Part shown: in pieces, positions 4,516-12,590 of the stretch | How the letters are laid out: each line of letters begins with the position of its first letter | Position numbering within the stretch: the stretch's first letter is position 1 | The notes under the pieces: generated by a model | Databases searched by the model: none | What the model was told of the DNA's origin: nothing | The model's input: the letters and a program-made list of their open reading frames with translations, nothing else | Assembly (NCBI GenBank): GCA_948750805.1 | Contig: CAPZYV010000006.1 | Location: 1-18,852, forward strand | Direction of reading: 5' to 3' | Source: an uncultured Bacilli bacterium | GTDB taxonomy: Bacteria; Bacillota_I; Bacilli_A; RF39; UBA660 | DNA: 18,852 nt | Program-made: the position numbers and the translations under genes

Positions 4516-6568
4516 TCATTTCACCTAAATCAATAATTTTTTTAAAAACATTTTTAACATTTTTATGGGTTACATAAATTAAAGTTTTTTCTTTATAATA
4601 TTTAAATATATTATTTAAAATTTCCTTTTCCATGGTTTCATTTACCTCACTTAAAGCTTCATCTAATATTAATAATTTAGCAGGTTTTAGTAAACCTCTT
4701 GCTAAAATTATTCTTTGTTTTTCACCACCACTCAAATTATTTATTGAAGCATTTATTATTGCATCATAACGATTTTTCTTTTTACAAACTATTTCTTCTA
4801 ATTTGCATATTTGAGCGACTTTTAAAAAATCTTCTTCTTTAACATCTCTAAAGCAGATAATATTATCACGAATAGAACCTGTAAATAATTTTTCATTTTG
4901 GCCTACATATAATAAATCATTGCGAATCGCACTTAAACTATAGTCTTTCTCACTCGTAAGGAAAAACTTAATATCTCCAAAATAATTAGATAAGTAGCGA
5001 CATATTAACTTACAAATAGTACTTTTACCACTTCCACTCGGTCCTACTAACAAGACTTTATCTTGATTTTCAATATTTAAATTTACTTTTTCTAAGGTAT
5101 AATTAAACTTATTATATGAATAACTAACATTATGGAAATTAATTTTAGGAATATCTATAGCCTTTAATCCCGATTCATTTTTATTTTCTAAATCAACATT
5201 AATAAATTCACTTAATTTATTAAAAGATGCTTTTAAATAATTATATTTAGGAAGTAAATCTACTATTCCTTTTACTGGTTCAAACAAATATAAAATTAAG
5301 CTATTAAAAGTTACCAGATTAATTAAATTTAGTTCTTTAGTATATACTAAATAAACTCCTAAAGTTGTAATGATAAATAAACCAATTTCGTAAATAAAAT
5401 CTTTAATTAATGATATATTACTCATAAATTTTTGTAATTTAAAATTGCTTTTAAACATAAGAATAAGTTTATTTTCTAACTTATAAAGGAACTTATCTAC
5501 TAAATTTAAATTTTTAATACTGGTATTCATTTCAATATTTTCTACTAATACAGAATTAAAATTCGTAGTAGTTTCAATATTTTCTTTAATTTTGTAATAC
5601 ATAAGCTTATTAAATATTAAAGATAGTACTAAATAAACAATAACTACTAAACAAAGAATTAAAAATAATTTACTGTTTATAAAATACAATACAACTATCG
5701 TACCTATAATCAAAATCGAATTTAAAATGACATTCGTAAATATATCTGCAAGCAAACTCTTCACTTCCGCTAGCTCATCTATTCTAGATGTTATTTCACC
5801 AGTAGTGCGATTTTGAATATAGCTTAAGGGAAGATTAAATATATGATATAAAAAATTAGTAAATATTTTAGTATCAAGATTTTTATTTAAGTAATTTAAA
5901 TAATAATTTTTCATATAGTTCATAATTACTTTAAAAAGAAAAACTAAAAAGAATAATAAAATCATAAATTTTAAGAATTTTATATCCGTACCATTATCGA
6001 TGCTTGATATAGCTATTTGAAAGTAAAAATTTCCTAAAATAGCTAAAGCCATTAAAATTAAATTAACTATAAGTATTGTTATTAACAGGGTTTTGTTATC
6101 ATTAAGAAGATTTATAAATATTGAGGTAATAGTTATTTCTTTATTTAATTTTAAAATATTATTTGTTGGTGTAAATAATATCAACACATTATCCCAAATA
6201 GCTAAAAATTCTTTTAATTTAAGTTTTACCTTACCTTTTGCAGGGTCCATTAGCCATACATAATCTTTATTAATCTTATAAATAACTACAAAATGTTGTA
6301 AGCCATTTGAAAGATTTAAATGTGCTATTGCTGGTAAATATATATTTTTATCAAAAATATCTTTTACTTTAACACCTATTGCATCAAATCCATAAGAATT
6401 AGCCGCATTAATTATGTGATAAGCGGTAGTTCCATTGACTCCAGTATAAGTATCTTCTCTAATTTTTTCTAGTGGCACATATCCTTTATAGTATTTTATA
6501 ATACACGATAAAGAACACGCTCCACAATCTTTTAAGTCTCGCTGTTTTACTTCTTCAATTTTTATCAT
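4499..6568 (-). CDS. C39-peptidase ABC exporter for double-glycine leader peptides
   Basis: A 689-residue peptidase-containing ABC transporter (PCAT), the usual length. Residues 1-130 form the C39 cysteine peptidase: Q9 (oxyanion), catalytic C15 in QRDLKDCGACSL, H92 in GLQHFVVIYK and D108 in WLMDPAKG. Residues 150-450 form the membrane domain with about six spans. The C-terminal ATPase has Walker A GPSGSGKS (509-516), Q557, signature LSGGE (612-616), Walker B LLILDE (632-637) and H668. Such proteins cut leaders after Gly-Gly and export the mature peptide, and three such substrates are encoded downstream in the same operon. The start has GGGAGG 8 bases upstream. It is the first gene of the operon and is divergent from a tandem-HTH regulator. 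All catalytic residues are present, so the exporter looks functional. Confidence 0.95.
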   Translation of the reverse strand: MIKIEEVKQRDLKDCGACSLSCIIKYYKGYVPLEKIREDTYTGVNGTTAYHIINAANSYGFDAIGVKVKDIFDKNIYLPAIAHLNLSNGLQHFVVIYKINKDYVWLMDPAKGKVKLKLKEFLAIWDNVLILFTPTNNILKLNKEITITSIFINLLNDNKTLLITILIVNLILMALAILGNFYFQIAISSIDNGTDIKFLKFMILLFFLVFLFKVIMNYMKNYYLNYLNKNLDTKIFTNFLYHIFNLPLSYIQNRTTGEITSRIDELAEVKSLLADIFTNVILNSILIIGTIVVLYFINSKLFLILCLVVIVYLVLSLIFNKLMYYKIKENIETTTNFNSVLVENIEMNTSIKNLNLVDKFLYKLENKLILMFKSNFKLQKFMSNISLIKDFIYEIGLFIITTLGVYLVYTKELNLINLVTFNSLILYLFEPVKGIVDLLPKYNYLKASFNKLSEFINVDLENKNESGLKAIDIPKINFHNVSYSYNKFNYTLEKVNLNIENQDKVLLVGPSGSGKSTICKLICRYLSNYFGDIKFFLTSEKDYSLSAIRNDLLYVGQNEKLFTGSIRDNIICFRDVKEEDFLKVAQICKLEEIVCKKKNRYDAIINASINNLSGGEKQRIILARGLLKPAKLLILDEALSEVNETMEKEILNNIFKYYKEKTLIYVTHKNVKNVFKKIIDLGEMNARNI

Positions 6569-6642
6569 TATTTTTTCCTCCCTTCACTACTACTTATAGC
6601 CTATTTTTTAGCAATTTCCTTTTTTTTTAAAGATTTTAGGTA

Positions 6643-6656
6643 CATTTTTAAAAATG
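6643..6656. promoter_or_regulatory. Perfect 14-bp palindrome, candidate operator
   Basis: CATTTTTAAAAATG equals its own reverse complement. It lies in the 157-base gap between the divergent exporter and HTH-regulator genes, where an operator would be expected. In DNA this AT-rich, such a palindrome could arise by chance. Confidence 0.4.
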
Positions 6657-6688
6657 AGTGACACCATTCGACAAATTATTAAAAATTT

Positions 6689-6725
6689 TAGTGTATACTA
6701 GCAACCTTAAGAAAGGAGGTATATT
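6689..6725 (+). promoter_or_regulatory. Regulator promoter -10, possible operator and RBS
   Basis: TATACT at 6694-6699 is a good -10 for the regulator gene; no convincing -35 is seen at normal spacing. The -10 lies in the inverted repeat TAGT-GTAT-ACTA (6689-6700), the kind of site a Cro/XRE-type protein could use to control its own gene. AAAGGAGGT (6712-6720) is a strong ribosome-binding site five bases before ATG. I found no confident promoter for the exporter operon on the other strand. Confidence 0.5.
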
Positions 6726-7178
6726 ATGCAAAATGGTTTATTAATAGCTACTCTGCGATTAAATAAAAATTTAACCCAAAAAGATATCGCAAATTATTTA
6801 AAAATAAGTCTTCCTGCTTATAAGTTATATGAATTAAATTTAAGAGCAATGAAATTAGAAAAGATTAATATGTTAAGTAATTTATTTAATATTTCTTTAA
6901 ATAGTTTATTAAATGTGAGCAAAACTCTTTATAGTCATAATGAAAATCAAAATATAGATTATAACTATTTGGGATTTAGCTTAACTTTTATTCGTAAAAG
7001 AAATAAACTTTCTCAAAAAGATATTTCGACAATGTTTAATATAAGTATACCTACTATATCTAAATACGAAAAAAAACCGGAAACTGTTCCGATTACTTAT
7101 CTTTATCAGTTTGCTAAAAAATTTAATATTTCTATAGATTATATTTGTGGTAAAACATTAAATAAAGAGTTTTTTTAA
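6726..7178 (+). CDS. Tandem-HTH XRE-family regulator
   Basis: This 150-residue protein is made of two Cro/C1-type helix-turn-helix domains. Domain 1 (about 6-62) contains LRLNKNLTQKDIANYLKIS. Domain 2 (about 83-141) contains IRKRNKLSQKDISTMFNIS and ISKYEKKPETVPI. Each shows the L-[TS]-Q-K-D-I pattern of helix 2 and the I-S-x-P recognition-helix start; domain 2 is closer to the consensus. XRE proteins normally carry a single HTH domain, so the tandem layout may let a monomer or pseudo-dimer bind a two-part site. It is one of only two genes on the plus strand in the window and is divergent from the peptide-export operon, which it probably regulates (inference from position). There is no sensor domain, and no terminator is evident downstream. 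Confidence 0.85.
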   Translation: MQNGLLIATLRLNKNLTQKDIANYLKISLPAYKLYELNLRAMKLEKINMLSNLFNISLNSLLNVSKTLYSHNENQNIDYNYLGFSLTFIRKRNKLSQKDISTMFNISIPTISKYEKKPETVPITYLYQFAKKFNISIDYICGKTLNKEFF

Positions 7179-7350
7179 AATAGAGAGTATTTAAAAATTG
7201 CTTTTAAATTAACTTCCATCATAATGTTCCCTTCTTAAAACCCTCTTAATAAAGAATAATAAATAAAAACAAGCATTATACCTAACACTCAAGTTAGTTC
7301 ATAAAATGAAAAAGCGTTCAACGTAATTCAACATACTCTTTTATATCCAT
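7179..7350. other. Intergenic stretch without a recognisable gene
   Basis: Between the convergent regulator gene and the AI-2E permease gene I see no open frame with a ribosome-binding site, no RNA gene, and only a weak hairpin (CTAAC/GTTAG near 7280-7296) without a T run. Confidence 0.5.
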
Positions 7351-7376
7351 AAAAAAACCGTTTCTAAACGAAACAA
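7351..7376 (-). terminator. Intrinsic terminator of frr/AI-2E permease operon
   Basis: On the minus strand TTGTTTC, loop GTTTA, GAAACGG (7-bp stem with two G-T pairs) is followed by seven T. It begins about ten bases past the permease stop codon. Confidence 0.8.
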
Positions 7377-7385
7377 TTTTTTAAT

Positions 7386-8546
7386 CTAATCTTTTAATAC
7401 TTCTTTAAGTAGTACTTCATCATCTTTAAATAAATCATATTTTTTAACAATAAATCTAAATATAACTTTCATAAGAGCAATACAAGGAGTTGCTATAATC
7501 ATACCTAGAATACCAAAATAATAACCAAATACTAATAAACCGACAATAATTGTTACAGGATGCAATTGAGTAGTTTTACTCATTATGACTGGTTGTAATA
7601 TATAATTTTCGACAAGCTGAACAATTATACATACTATTAGTACAGCTATACCAGTAATTGAGCCTTGCGAAAAACCGACAATAACAGCAGCAGCACCTCC
7701 AATATAAGGACCAATATAAGGGATTAAGTCTGTTAAACCGCAAAAAAGTCCAAATAATAAAGCAGCGTTAAGACCAATAACAGCAAAACCAATAGTATCA
7801 CATACAAATACCATTAATGCTACTAAAAGTGTTCCACTAATAGTTTTTCTTACTTCTTTACCAATATCAGTAAGCAATATCTCAATTTCATATTTATTTT
7901 TATTTGGAACTAGTTTTAAGAAATGTTTAGAAATCGCATCAAAATCAAATAACATATAAAGACCTACAACTAAACTTATTAGAATTGTTCCTAAACCTGA
8001 AACTAGATTTCCTAAAATACCAATGATAGAATTTGGTAAAGCATTAGTAAAATTAACTAAATATTCACCTATTCCATTAAAAATATTTTCTTTAAAATTA
8101 GTTAAATCAATACCACTAACAGAAACTTGATTAACAAAATCATCAGCAAAACCTTTAAATTTATCCAATATTGCTGGTAAAGTAGTAATTAAATCATTAA
8201 TTTGGGTATAAAGAGTTGGAATAAGTAATCTTAAAAATATATAAATAAATAGTAGAAAAACAGTATAAACAATTAAACTACCTACTATTCTTGGAATACC
8301 TTTTTGATACATTTTCTTTACAATTGGATTTAATAACCATGCTATAACGAAACCAATAAATAAAGGTGATAATACTTTTAAGAAAGTAAATAAAAGTGAC
8401 CAAACATTTAAATTTTTAAGTATCACAGTACCACACAAAACAATTGCTACTATCATTACGATGTACAATAATTTTAAAATCTTTTTAGTTAAAGATACAA
8501 CTTCATTAACCTCTTTACTATCAATTTCCTTATCTATTTTTTTCAT
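7386..8546 (-). CDS. AI-2E family transporter (PerM/YdbO type)
   Basis: This 386-residue integral membrane protein has the family layout: two N-terminal spans (about 27-49 and 55-75), a further span around 85-105, a soluble helical stretch, and about five C-terminal spans. Typical motifs are FVIAWLLNPIVKK in the N-terminal half, DLIPYIGPYIGGAAAV in the centre of the C-terminal half, and LQPVIMSKTTQLHPV near the end. The family was named from an autoinducer-2 exporter, but members also include Na+/H+ antiporters and proteins of unknown substrate, so the cargo cannot be given. It starts one base after the frr stop, with its GAGG ribosome-binding site inside the frr 3' end, so the two are translationally coupled. 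Confidence 0.9.
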   Translation of the reverse strand: MKKIDKEIDSKEVNEVVSLTKKILKLLYIVMIVAIVLCGTVILKNLNVWSLLFTFLKVLSPLFIGFVIAWLLNPIVKKMYQKGIPRIVGSLIVYTVFLLFIYIFLRLLIPTLYTQINDLITTLPAILDKFKGFADDFVNQVSVSGIDLTNFKENIFNGIGEYLVNFTNALPNSIIGILGNLVSGLGTILISLVVGLYMLFDFDAISKHFLKLVPNKNKYEIEILLTDIGKEVRKTISGTLLVALMVFVCDTIGFAVIGLNAALLFGLFCGLTDLIPYIGPYIGGAAAVIVGFSQGSITGIAVLIVCIIVQLVENYILQPVIMSKTTQLHPVTIIVGLLVFGYYFGILGMIIATPCIALMKVIFRFIVKKYDLFKDDEVLLKEVLKD

Positions 8547-8547
8547 G

Positions 8548-9075
8548 TTAAAACCTCATTAGTTCTGCTTCTTTTTCCTTAAATACATCATCTATTTTTT
8601 TATTATATGTATTAACAAGCTCTTGTATGCTATTAAGTTCACTTTTTTCTTCATCTTCAGGCATTTCTAATTTTTTAATTTCATTATTAGCATCTTGTCT
8701 AATATTTCGTAAAGCTACTCTAGCTTCCTCACAAATACTTTTAGCTTGTTTAACATAATCGCGTCTTTTTTCTTCAGTAAGTTCTGGAACCGTAAGAATT
8801 ATAACTTCACCATTATTTACTGGAGTAATGCCTAAATTAGCTTCGTTAATAGCTCTTTCAATTTCTTTTAAAGCACTTTTATCAAAAGGTTTAATCATTA
8901 AGCTTCGAGCTTCAGGTACGGTAATATTAGCTAGTGATTGTACAGGAGTAGGTACTCCATAATAATTAGCATTTATACCATTTAACATAGCTGGGTTAGC
9001 TCTGCCTGCCCGAATATTTAATAATCTACTTTCTAAGCTTTCAATTGTTTTCATCATTTTTAATTCTGTATCCAT
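8548..9075 (-). CDS. frr: Ribosome recycling factor
   Basis: A 175-residue RRF, which with EF-G splits the post-termination ribosome. Visible family motifs are LLNIRAGRANPAML, YYGVPTPVQSLANITVPE, MIKPFDKSALKEIERAI, LTEEKRRDYVKQAK and ALRNIRQDANNEIK. It is some ten residues shorter than usual at the N-terminus, but AAGGAGG precedes this ATG at good distance, so the start is supported. The common pyrH-frr pairing is not seen here. Instead frr is followed by an AI-2E permease gene and has its own tandem promoters. Confidence 0.96.
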   Translation of the reverse strand: MDTELKMMKTIESLESRLLNIRAGRANPAMLNGINANYYGVPTPVQSLANITVPEARSLMIKPFDKSALKEIERAINEANLGITPVNNGEVIILTVPELTEEKRRDYVKQAKSICEEARVALRNIRQDANNEIKKLEMPEDEEKSELNSIQELVNTYNKKIDDVFKEKEAELMRF

Positions 9076-9096
9076 ATTATTCCTCCTTAATTAAAT

Positions 9097-9136
9097 ATTA
9101 TAACATCATTATAATTTAATTCTAACTATTTTACAA
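9097..9136 (-). promoter_or_regulatory. Tandem promoters of frr
   Basis: Two overlapping promoters on the minus strand. The distal one has -35 TTGTAA (9136-9131), a 17-bp spacer and TATAAT (9113-9108). The proximal one has TTAGAA (9125-9120), a 17-bp spacer ending in TGT, and TATAAT (9102-9097). Confidence 0.75.
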
Positions 9137-9167
9137 TAAATTTATTATCTTTGAATTTTTAAATTTA

Positions 9168-9752
9168 TTATTCTTCTTTTAAGAAATCTTGAAACATTAA
9201 TTTAAATTTATTTTTCTTTAAAGACTTTAGATTAGTATTCCAATATTCATCAGGTAATTTATTACCTTTATTTAAAGATGTTTCATCATCAAACTGTATA
9301 ATCTTACCATTTTTCACTATAACTAGAGATGGTGCATAAATATTTTCTGTACCATCATCTAATACAGTAATATAATTATTTAATTTAAGAACAATGCCTT
9401 GATAAGTAGCATTTTGAGTTTTACGGTCATTATAAAAATCATAATATAATATTTCTTTAATGCCACTTTCTTTAGCAGCTTCATTTAAAATATTGGCATA
9501 ATAACCACTCCAATTATTAGAGGCATATCCCATAAATATTATTGCTGTTCCTGTTTTTAAATTGGAATATACTTCTTGAGCATTAACATATCTAAATATG
9601 TTATTTTTATCAACATTTTGATATTCTTGGTCAAATTTTTCATTATCTAAACTTTTTTTCTTGCTAAAATCTTTGGTACCAATAAAAATAAAAGCACAAA
9701 TAATGATAACAAATAATAACCCTTTTATTATATATACTAATTTTTTATTCAT
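9168..9752 (-). CDS. Membrane-anchored thioredoxin-like protein lacking CxxC
   Basis: A 194-residue protein with one N-terminal membrane segment (about 5-25), so the rest likely faces outward. Residues 65-155 follow the thioredoxin fold order: strand TAIIFMGYASNNW, a helix, strand KEILYYDFYND, then IYAPSLVIVKNGK, in which P141 would be the cis-proline. At the place of the CxxC active site (79-82) the sequence is N-N-W-S, and the protein has no active-site cysteine pair, so it cannot work as a thiol oxidoreductase. It resembles the bacteriocin-transport-accessory/thioredoxin-like families but in a non-catalytic form, perhaps as a holdase or binding domain. It is monocistronic with its own TGTTATACT promoter and is read toward frr. 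Confidence 0.75.
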   Translation of the reverse strand: MNKKLVYIIKGLLFVIIICAFIFIGTKDFSKKKSLDNEKFDQEYQNVDKNNIFRYVNAQEVYSNLKTGTAIIFMGYASNNWSGYYANILNEAAKESGIKEILYYDFYNDRKTQNATYQGIVLKLNNYITVLDDGTENIYAPSLVIVKNGKIIQFDDETSLNKGNKLPDEYWNTNLKSLKKNKFKLMFQDFLKEE

Positions 9753-9770
9753 AATTTCACCACTAATAAT

Positions 9771-9779
9771 AGTATAACA
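9771..9779 (-). promoter_or_regulatory. Extended -10 promoter of the thioredoxin-like gene
   Basis: TGTTATACT on the minus strand (9779-9771), with a weak -35 TTAATT 17 bases further up. A GGTGG ribosome-binding site lies just before ATG at 9752. Confidence 0.65.
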
Positions 9780-9838
9780 TTTCTATTTAAATAAATTAAG
9801 AAAAACCACCCTTTTGTGTTAAGTAGATGTCTAAATAA

Positions 9839-10849
9839 CTATTTTAAACCTCTATTATCAAAGAAAAAATTTTCAAGACCTTCTACTTCTAGATTACTAG
9901 GATTGCTATTAAATAATAATGCAGCATCACTATCTTTGATTTCATTTTTTATAATAGTTAAAGTACCCTTATTAATAGTTATAAAATACAAAGTAAATGT
10001 TTTATGTTCTTTTTTTAAAATATAACCTTGAGTAATAAGTCCTGTTATAGTTACTCTATCTTCAATTAAAGAACTTAAATCATCGAATAAAATACGAGAC
10101 ACGACTACAGTTCCATATCCTATCTGGGTTAACAAATTATTTTTAATATATGAGATAGCATTATTATTTTCTATATTTTCAAAATAATTTAAATCAAATG
10201 GTGAAGAAAATTCTAAATAGTCTCGAGGGTTATTTAGTTTATTAGCCATTTCCATTAAATAACTTGTTAAGTTCGCATTTAATTCTTTTTTATAATCTTT
10301 ATAATTTACTCTAAAGAATCGAGCTAAATTAAAAGGAATTGCAAATTGAGCAGCAAATATCATATCTTTTTCTCTTTCAATATCTGGTATTTCTTTAGTA
10401 GTTTCTTTATATTCACTATCAAAATATCTTATATCACAATCAAATAAATCATAACAACCATTATTCTCTTTTACAATAACAGTTTCTATTCTTGTCATAA
10501 ATCTATTTTTAATAGCATTTATAATTAACATCTTGTCATCAATAAGAACTTTTATTTCAAAGTGATATACATTATTTTTAAACTTAATAGTAAATAAAAC
10601 AGTTTTTACGCCATAAATCATATAACCCATTAAAACATCATCATTTCGTACTAAAAATTGATTATCATTTTTTAAAGGTTCATCTAATTTTTGAAATAAA
10701 TCTGGTCTTAAAAAAATTTTTCCAATAAAAAAACTTTTTTCATTGCTATTTTCATATAAAGATTCCCAAAATTGTTTTAAAAATTTATCAGTATTTAATT
10801 CTGGTGGTAATATATCATAAAGTTTTTTTAGTAATTCTATTACTTTCAT
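9839..10849 (-). CDS. Unknown 336-aa soluble protein
   Basis: I do not recognise a family. The protein has no signal peptide or membrane span. It alternates beta-rich stretches (for example MIYGVKTVLFTIKFKNNVYHFEIKV near 76-100, and ITGLITQGYIL with TLYFITINKGTLTIIKNEI toward the C-terminus) with helical ones. An Asp/Glu/Lys-rich middle around 140-165 may be a surface linker. The codon use and AT content match the neighbours, so there is no sign of recent transfer. It lies 24 bases after the 248-aa gene and shares its promoter, so the two probably work together. No strong terminator follows; only a weak hairpin near 9805-9820. Confidence 0.8.
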   Translation of the reverse strand: MKVIELLKKLYDILPPELNTDKFLKQFWESLYENSNEKSFFIGKIFLRPDLFQKLDEPLKNDNQFLVRNDDVLMGYMIYGVKTVLFTIKFKNNVYHFEIKVLIDDKMLIINAIKNRFMTRIETVIVKENNGCYDLFDCDIRYFDSEYKETTKEIPDIEREKDMIFAAQFAIPFNLARFFRVNYKDYKKELNANLTSYLMEMANKLNNPRDYLEFSSPFDLNYFENIENNNAISYIKNNLLTQIGYGTVVVSRILFDDLSSLIEDRVTITGLITQGYILKKEHKTFTLYFITINKGTLTIIKNEIKDSDAALLFNSNPSNLEVEGLENFFFDNRGLK

Positions 10850-10873
10850 TTTATCATCTCTTATATTTTGAAT

Positions 10874-11620
10874 TTAAGGTTTAAAATTTAAAGGTTCTGG
10901 AACTATAAATTGTCTTAAAGATTCTGGGATTAAATTTATAGGTACTCTGATATCTTTAATTTTAGAAAACATTTCTTTCATTTTATCATATCCCATTTTT
11001 TGCCCTGCATCTTGTATACCTAAAGGTTCTAAATCATTATTAAAAAATAAATGTTCATATAGTCTTTGGTCATATGTTCTAAAAGCTAAAACATTTCCGC
11101 CATCACTTAAATGAATACTTAAAAAAGAATAACCATCATGGTATTTAACTCGATATGTTATATTACTAGGAGCATTTAAAATTTGAGCATTTTCCACGTA
11201 AAAATCTATTAATTTACCAATATCTCCCCTATATTTTAAACAGCTAAACAGCGCTTCAAATTTATCTTTAGACCCCGATTTAACTTCGCCAAAGTTTTCT
11301 ATCAAATAATTTTCTTTAAAATATAAAAGAGCCTCTTCTTTATTTAAAACAGTATTATTATCTAAATCAATTATGAGATAATTTAAAACTCTTTCTTTAA
11401 TAACTAAGAACTTTTTTCCTTTAATGTTAACAGCTTTTAACTTAATAATGCTAGAATCATCAAAATATTCAACATTCTCTTCTAATATTTTATGGGCTTT
11501 TCGCCAAACATTTATTACATTTTTTAAAGATTTCATTAAATCTTCTAATCTAATTCCAGTAGAATCTTTAAAATATTCAGAAAATAAATTGTCTCTAAGT
11601 TCCTTAATTAGTTCATTCAT
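10874..11620 (-). CDS. Unknown 248-aa soluble protein, partner of the 336-aa protein
   Basis: I do not recognise a family. The sequence is soluble. A helical N-terminus (1-45) is followed by beta-rich segments (IKLKAVNIKGKKFLVIKERV, LNYLIIDLDNNTVLN) and later YRVKYHDGYSFLSIHLS with VLAFRTYDQRLYEHLFF. The C-terminal part has an acidic/basic helix (YDKMKEMFSKIKD) and a proline-rich end. No catalytic motif stands out. It starts after AAGAAGTG with ATG and is the first gene of a two-gene operon whose promoter lies beside the tsf terminator. Confidence 0.8.
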   Translation of the reverse strand: MNELIKELRDNLFSEYFKDSTGIRLEDLMKSLKNVINVWRKAHKILEENVEYFDDSSIIKLKAVNIKGKKFLVIKERVLNYLIIDLDNNTVLNKEEALLYFKENYLIENFGEVKSGSKDKFEALFSCLKYRGDIGKLIDFYVENAQILNAPSNITYRVKYHDGYSFLSIHLSDGGNVLAFRTYDQRLYEHLFFNNDLEPLGIQDAGQKMGYDKMKEMFSKIKDIRVPINLIPESLRQFIVPEPLNFKP

Positions 11621-11641
11621 AATATCACTTCTTAAAAAGAT

Positions 11642-11670
11642 ATATTACCATAGCATTAATAATAGAGCAA
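11642..11670 (-). promoter_or_regulatory. Promoter of the two-gene unknown operon
   Basis: On the minus strand -35 TTGCTC (11670-11665), a 17-bp spacer ending in TGG, and -10 TAATAT (11647-11642), an extended -10 form. It begins in the tail of the tsf terminator. Confidence 0.7.
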
Positions 11671-11671
11671 G

Positions 11672-11694
11672 AAAAAACTAACCACTAAGGTTAG
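11672..11694 (-). terminator. Intrinsic terminator of rpsB-tsf
   Basis: On the minus strand CTAACC, loop TTAGT, GGTTAG, then TTTTTT. The tsf stop codon TAA (11693-11691) falls within the upstream arm. Confidence 0.85.
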
Positions 11695-12569
11695 CTATTC
11701 TTAATTTGATTCATTACTTCTTCAGCAAAGTTTTCTTGTCTCTTTTCAATTCCTTCGCCTACTTCGAATCTTACCATACTTTTAATCTCGCCTTTATTAT
11801 TTTTAACATAATCAGCGACAGTTATATTGCCATCTTTAATAAATGCTTGGTCAGCAAGACAAAGTTCTTTAAAGTGTTTTTTAACTCTTCCTTCAACCAT
11901 TTTAGCAGCAATATCTTCAGGTTTCCCTTCACCCATTGCAATTTCTTTTTGAATTGCACGTTCTTTTTCGATTTCCTCTGCTAGAATATCTGATTCAAAA
12001 ACATAAATAGGTTTCATAGCAGCTGATTGCATTGCAACATCTTTAGCAACATCAACATTTGCTCCTTTAAGAACAGTTAAAACTGCAATTCTCCCCCCCA
12101 TATGTAAATATGAACCAAATACTTCATCATCATTTTTCTCTACAACTGCAATTCTTCTTAAAGTTAACTTTTCACCAATTCTTGCAGTTTTAGCAATTAC
12201 TAAATCACGAATTGTACCTTCATCACTTTTAAGTTCTAAAGCTTCTTCTAAAGAACTCACTTGACTATTTAAAATAGTGTTTCCTATAGTATCTATCATA
12301 TCAGTAAATTCACTATTTTTACTAACAAAGTCAGTTTCACTATTAACTTCTAATATAACTGCACGATTACCATTAATATAAATATTGGCTAATCCTTCAG
12401 CGGCAATTCTTGCTTCTTTTTTAGCACTTTTAGCAATACCTTTTTCACGTAGCCAATCAACAGCTGCATTCATATCACCATTAGTTTCCGCTAAAGCCTT
12501 TTTACAATCCATCATACCTGCGCCTGTTTTTTCACGAAGGTCTTTTACCATACTGGCAGTAACTTCCAT
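11691..12569 (-). CDS. tsf: Translation elongation factor Ts
   Basis: EF-Ts exchanges GDP for GTP on EF-Tu. The 292-residue protein is full length. The N-terminal UBA-like domain contains VKDLREKTGAGMMDCKKALAE, followed by MNAAVDWLREKGIAKSAKK. The core has ILEVNSETDFVSKN, the segment that contacts EF-Tu. The dimerisation domain contains GRIAVLTVLKG and the late part KEIAMGEGKPEDIAAKMVEGRVKK. It follows rpsB by about 20 bases with AAGGAGG, the standard rpsB-tsf operon. Unlike S2 it carries no Rho_N-like tail. Confidence 0.97.
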   Translation of the reverse strand: MEVTASMVKDLREKTGAGMMDCKKALAETNGDMNAAVDWLREKGIAKSAKKEARIAAEGLANIYINGNRAVILEVNSETDFVSKNSEFTDMIDTIGNTILNSQVSSLEEALELKSDEGTIRDLVIAKTARIGEKLTLRRIAVVEKNDDEVFGSYLHMGGRIAVLTVLKGANVDVAKDVAMQSAAMKPIYVFESDILAEEIEKERAIQKEIAMGEGKPEDIAAKMVEGRVKKHFKELCLADQAFIKDGNITVADYVKNNKGEIKSMVRFEVGEGIEKRQENFAEEVMNQIKNS

Positions 12570-12590
12570 AATATCCTCCTTATATTTTTA

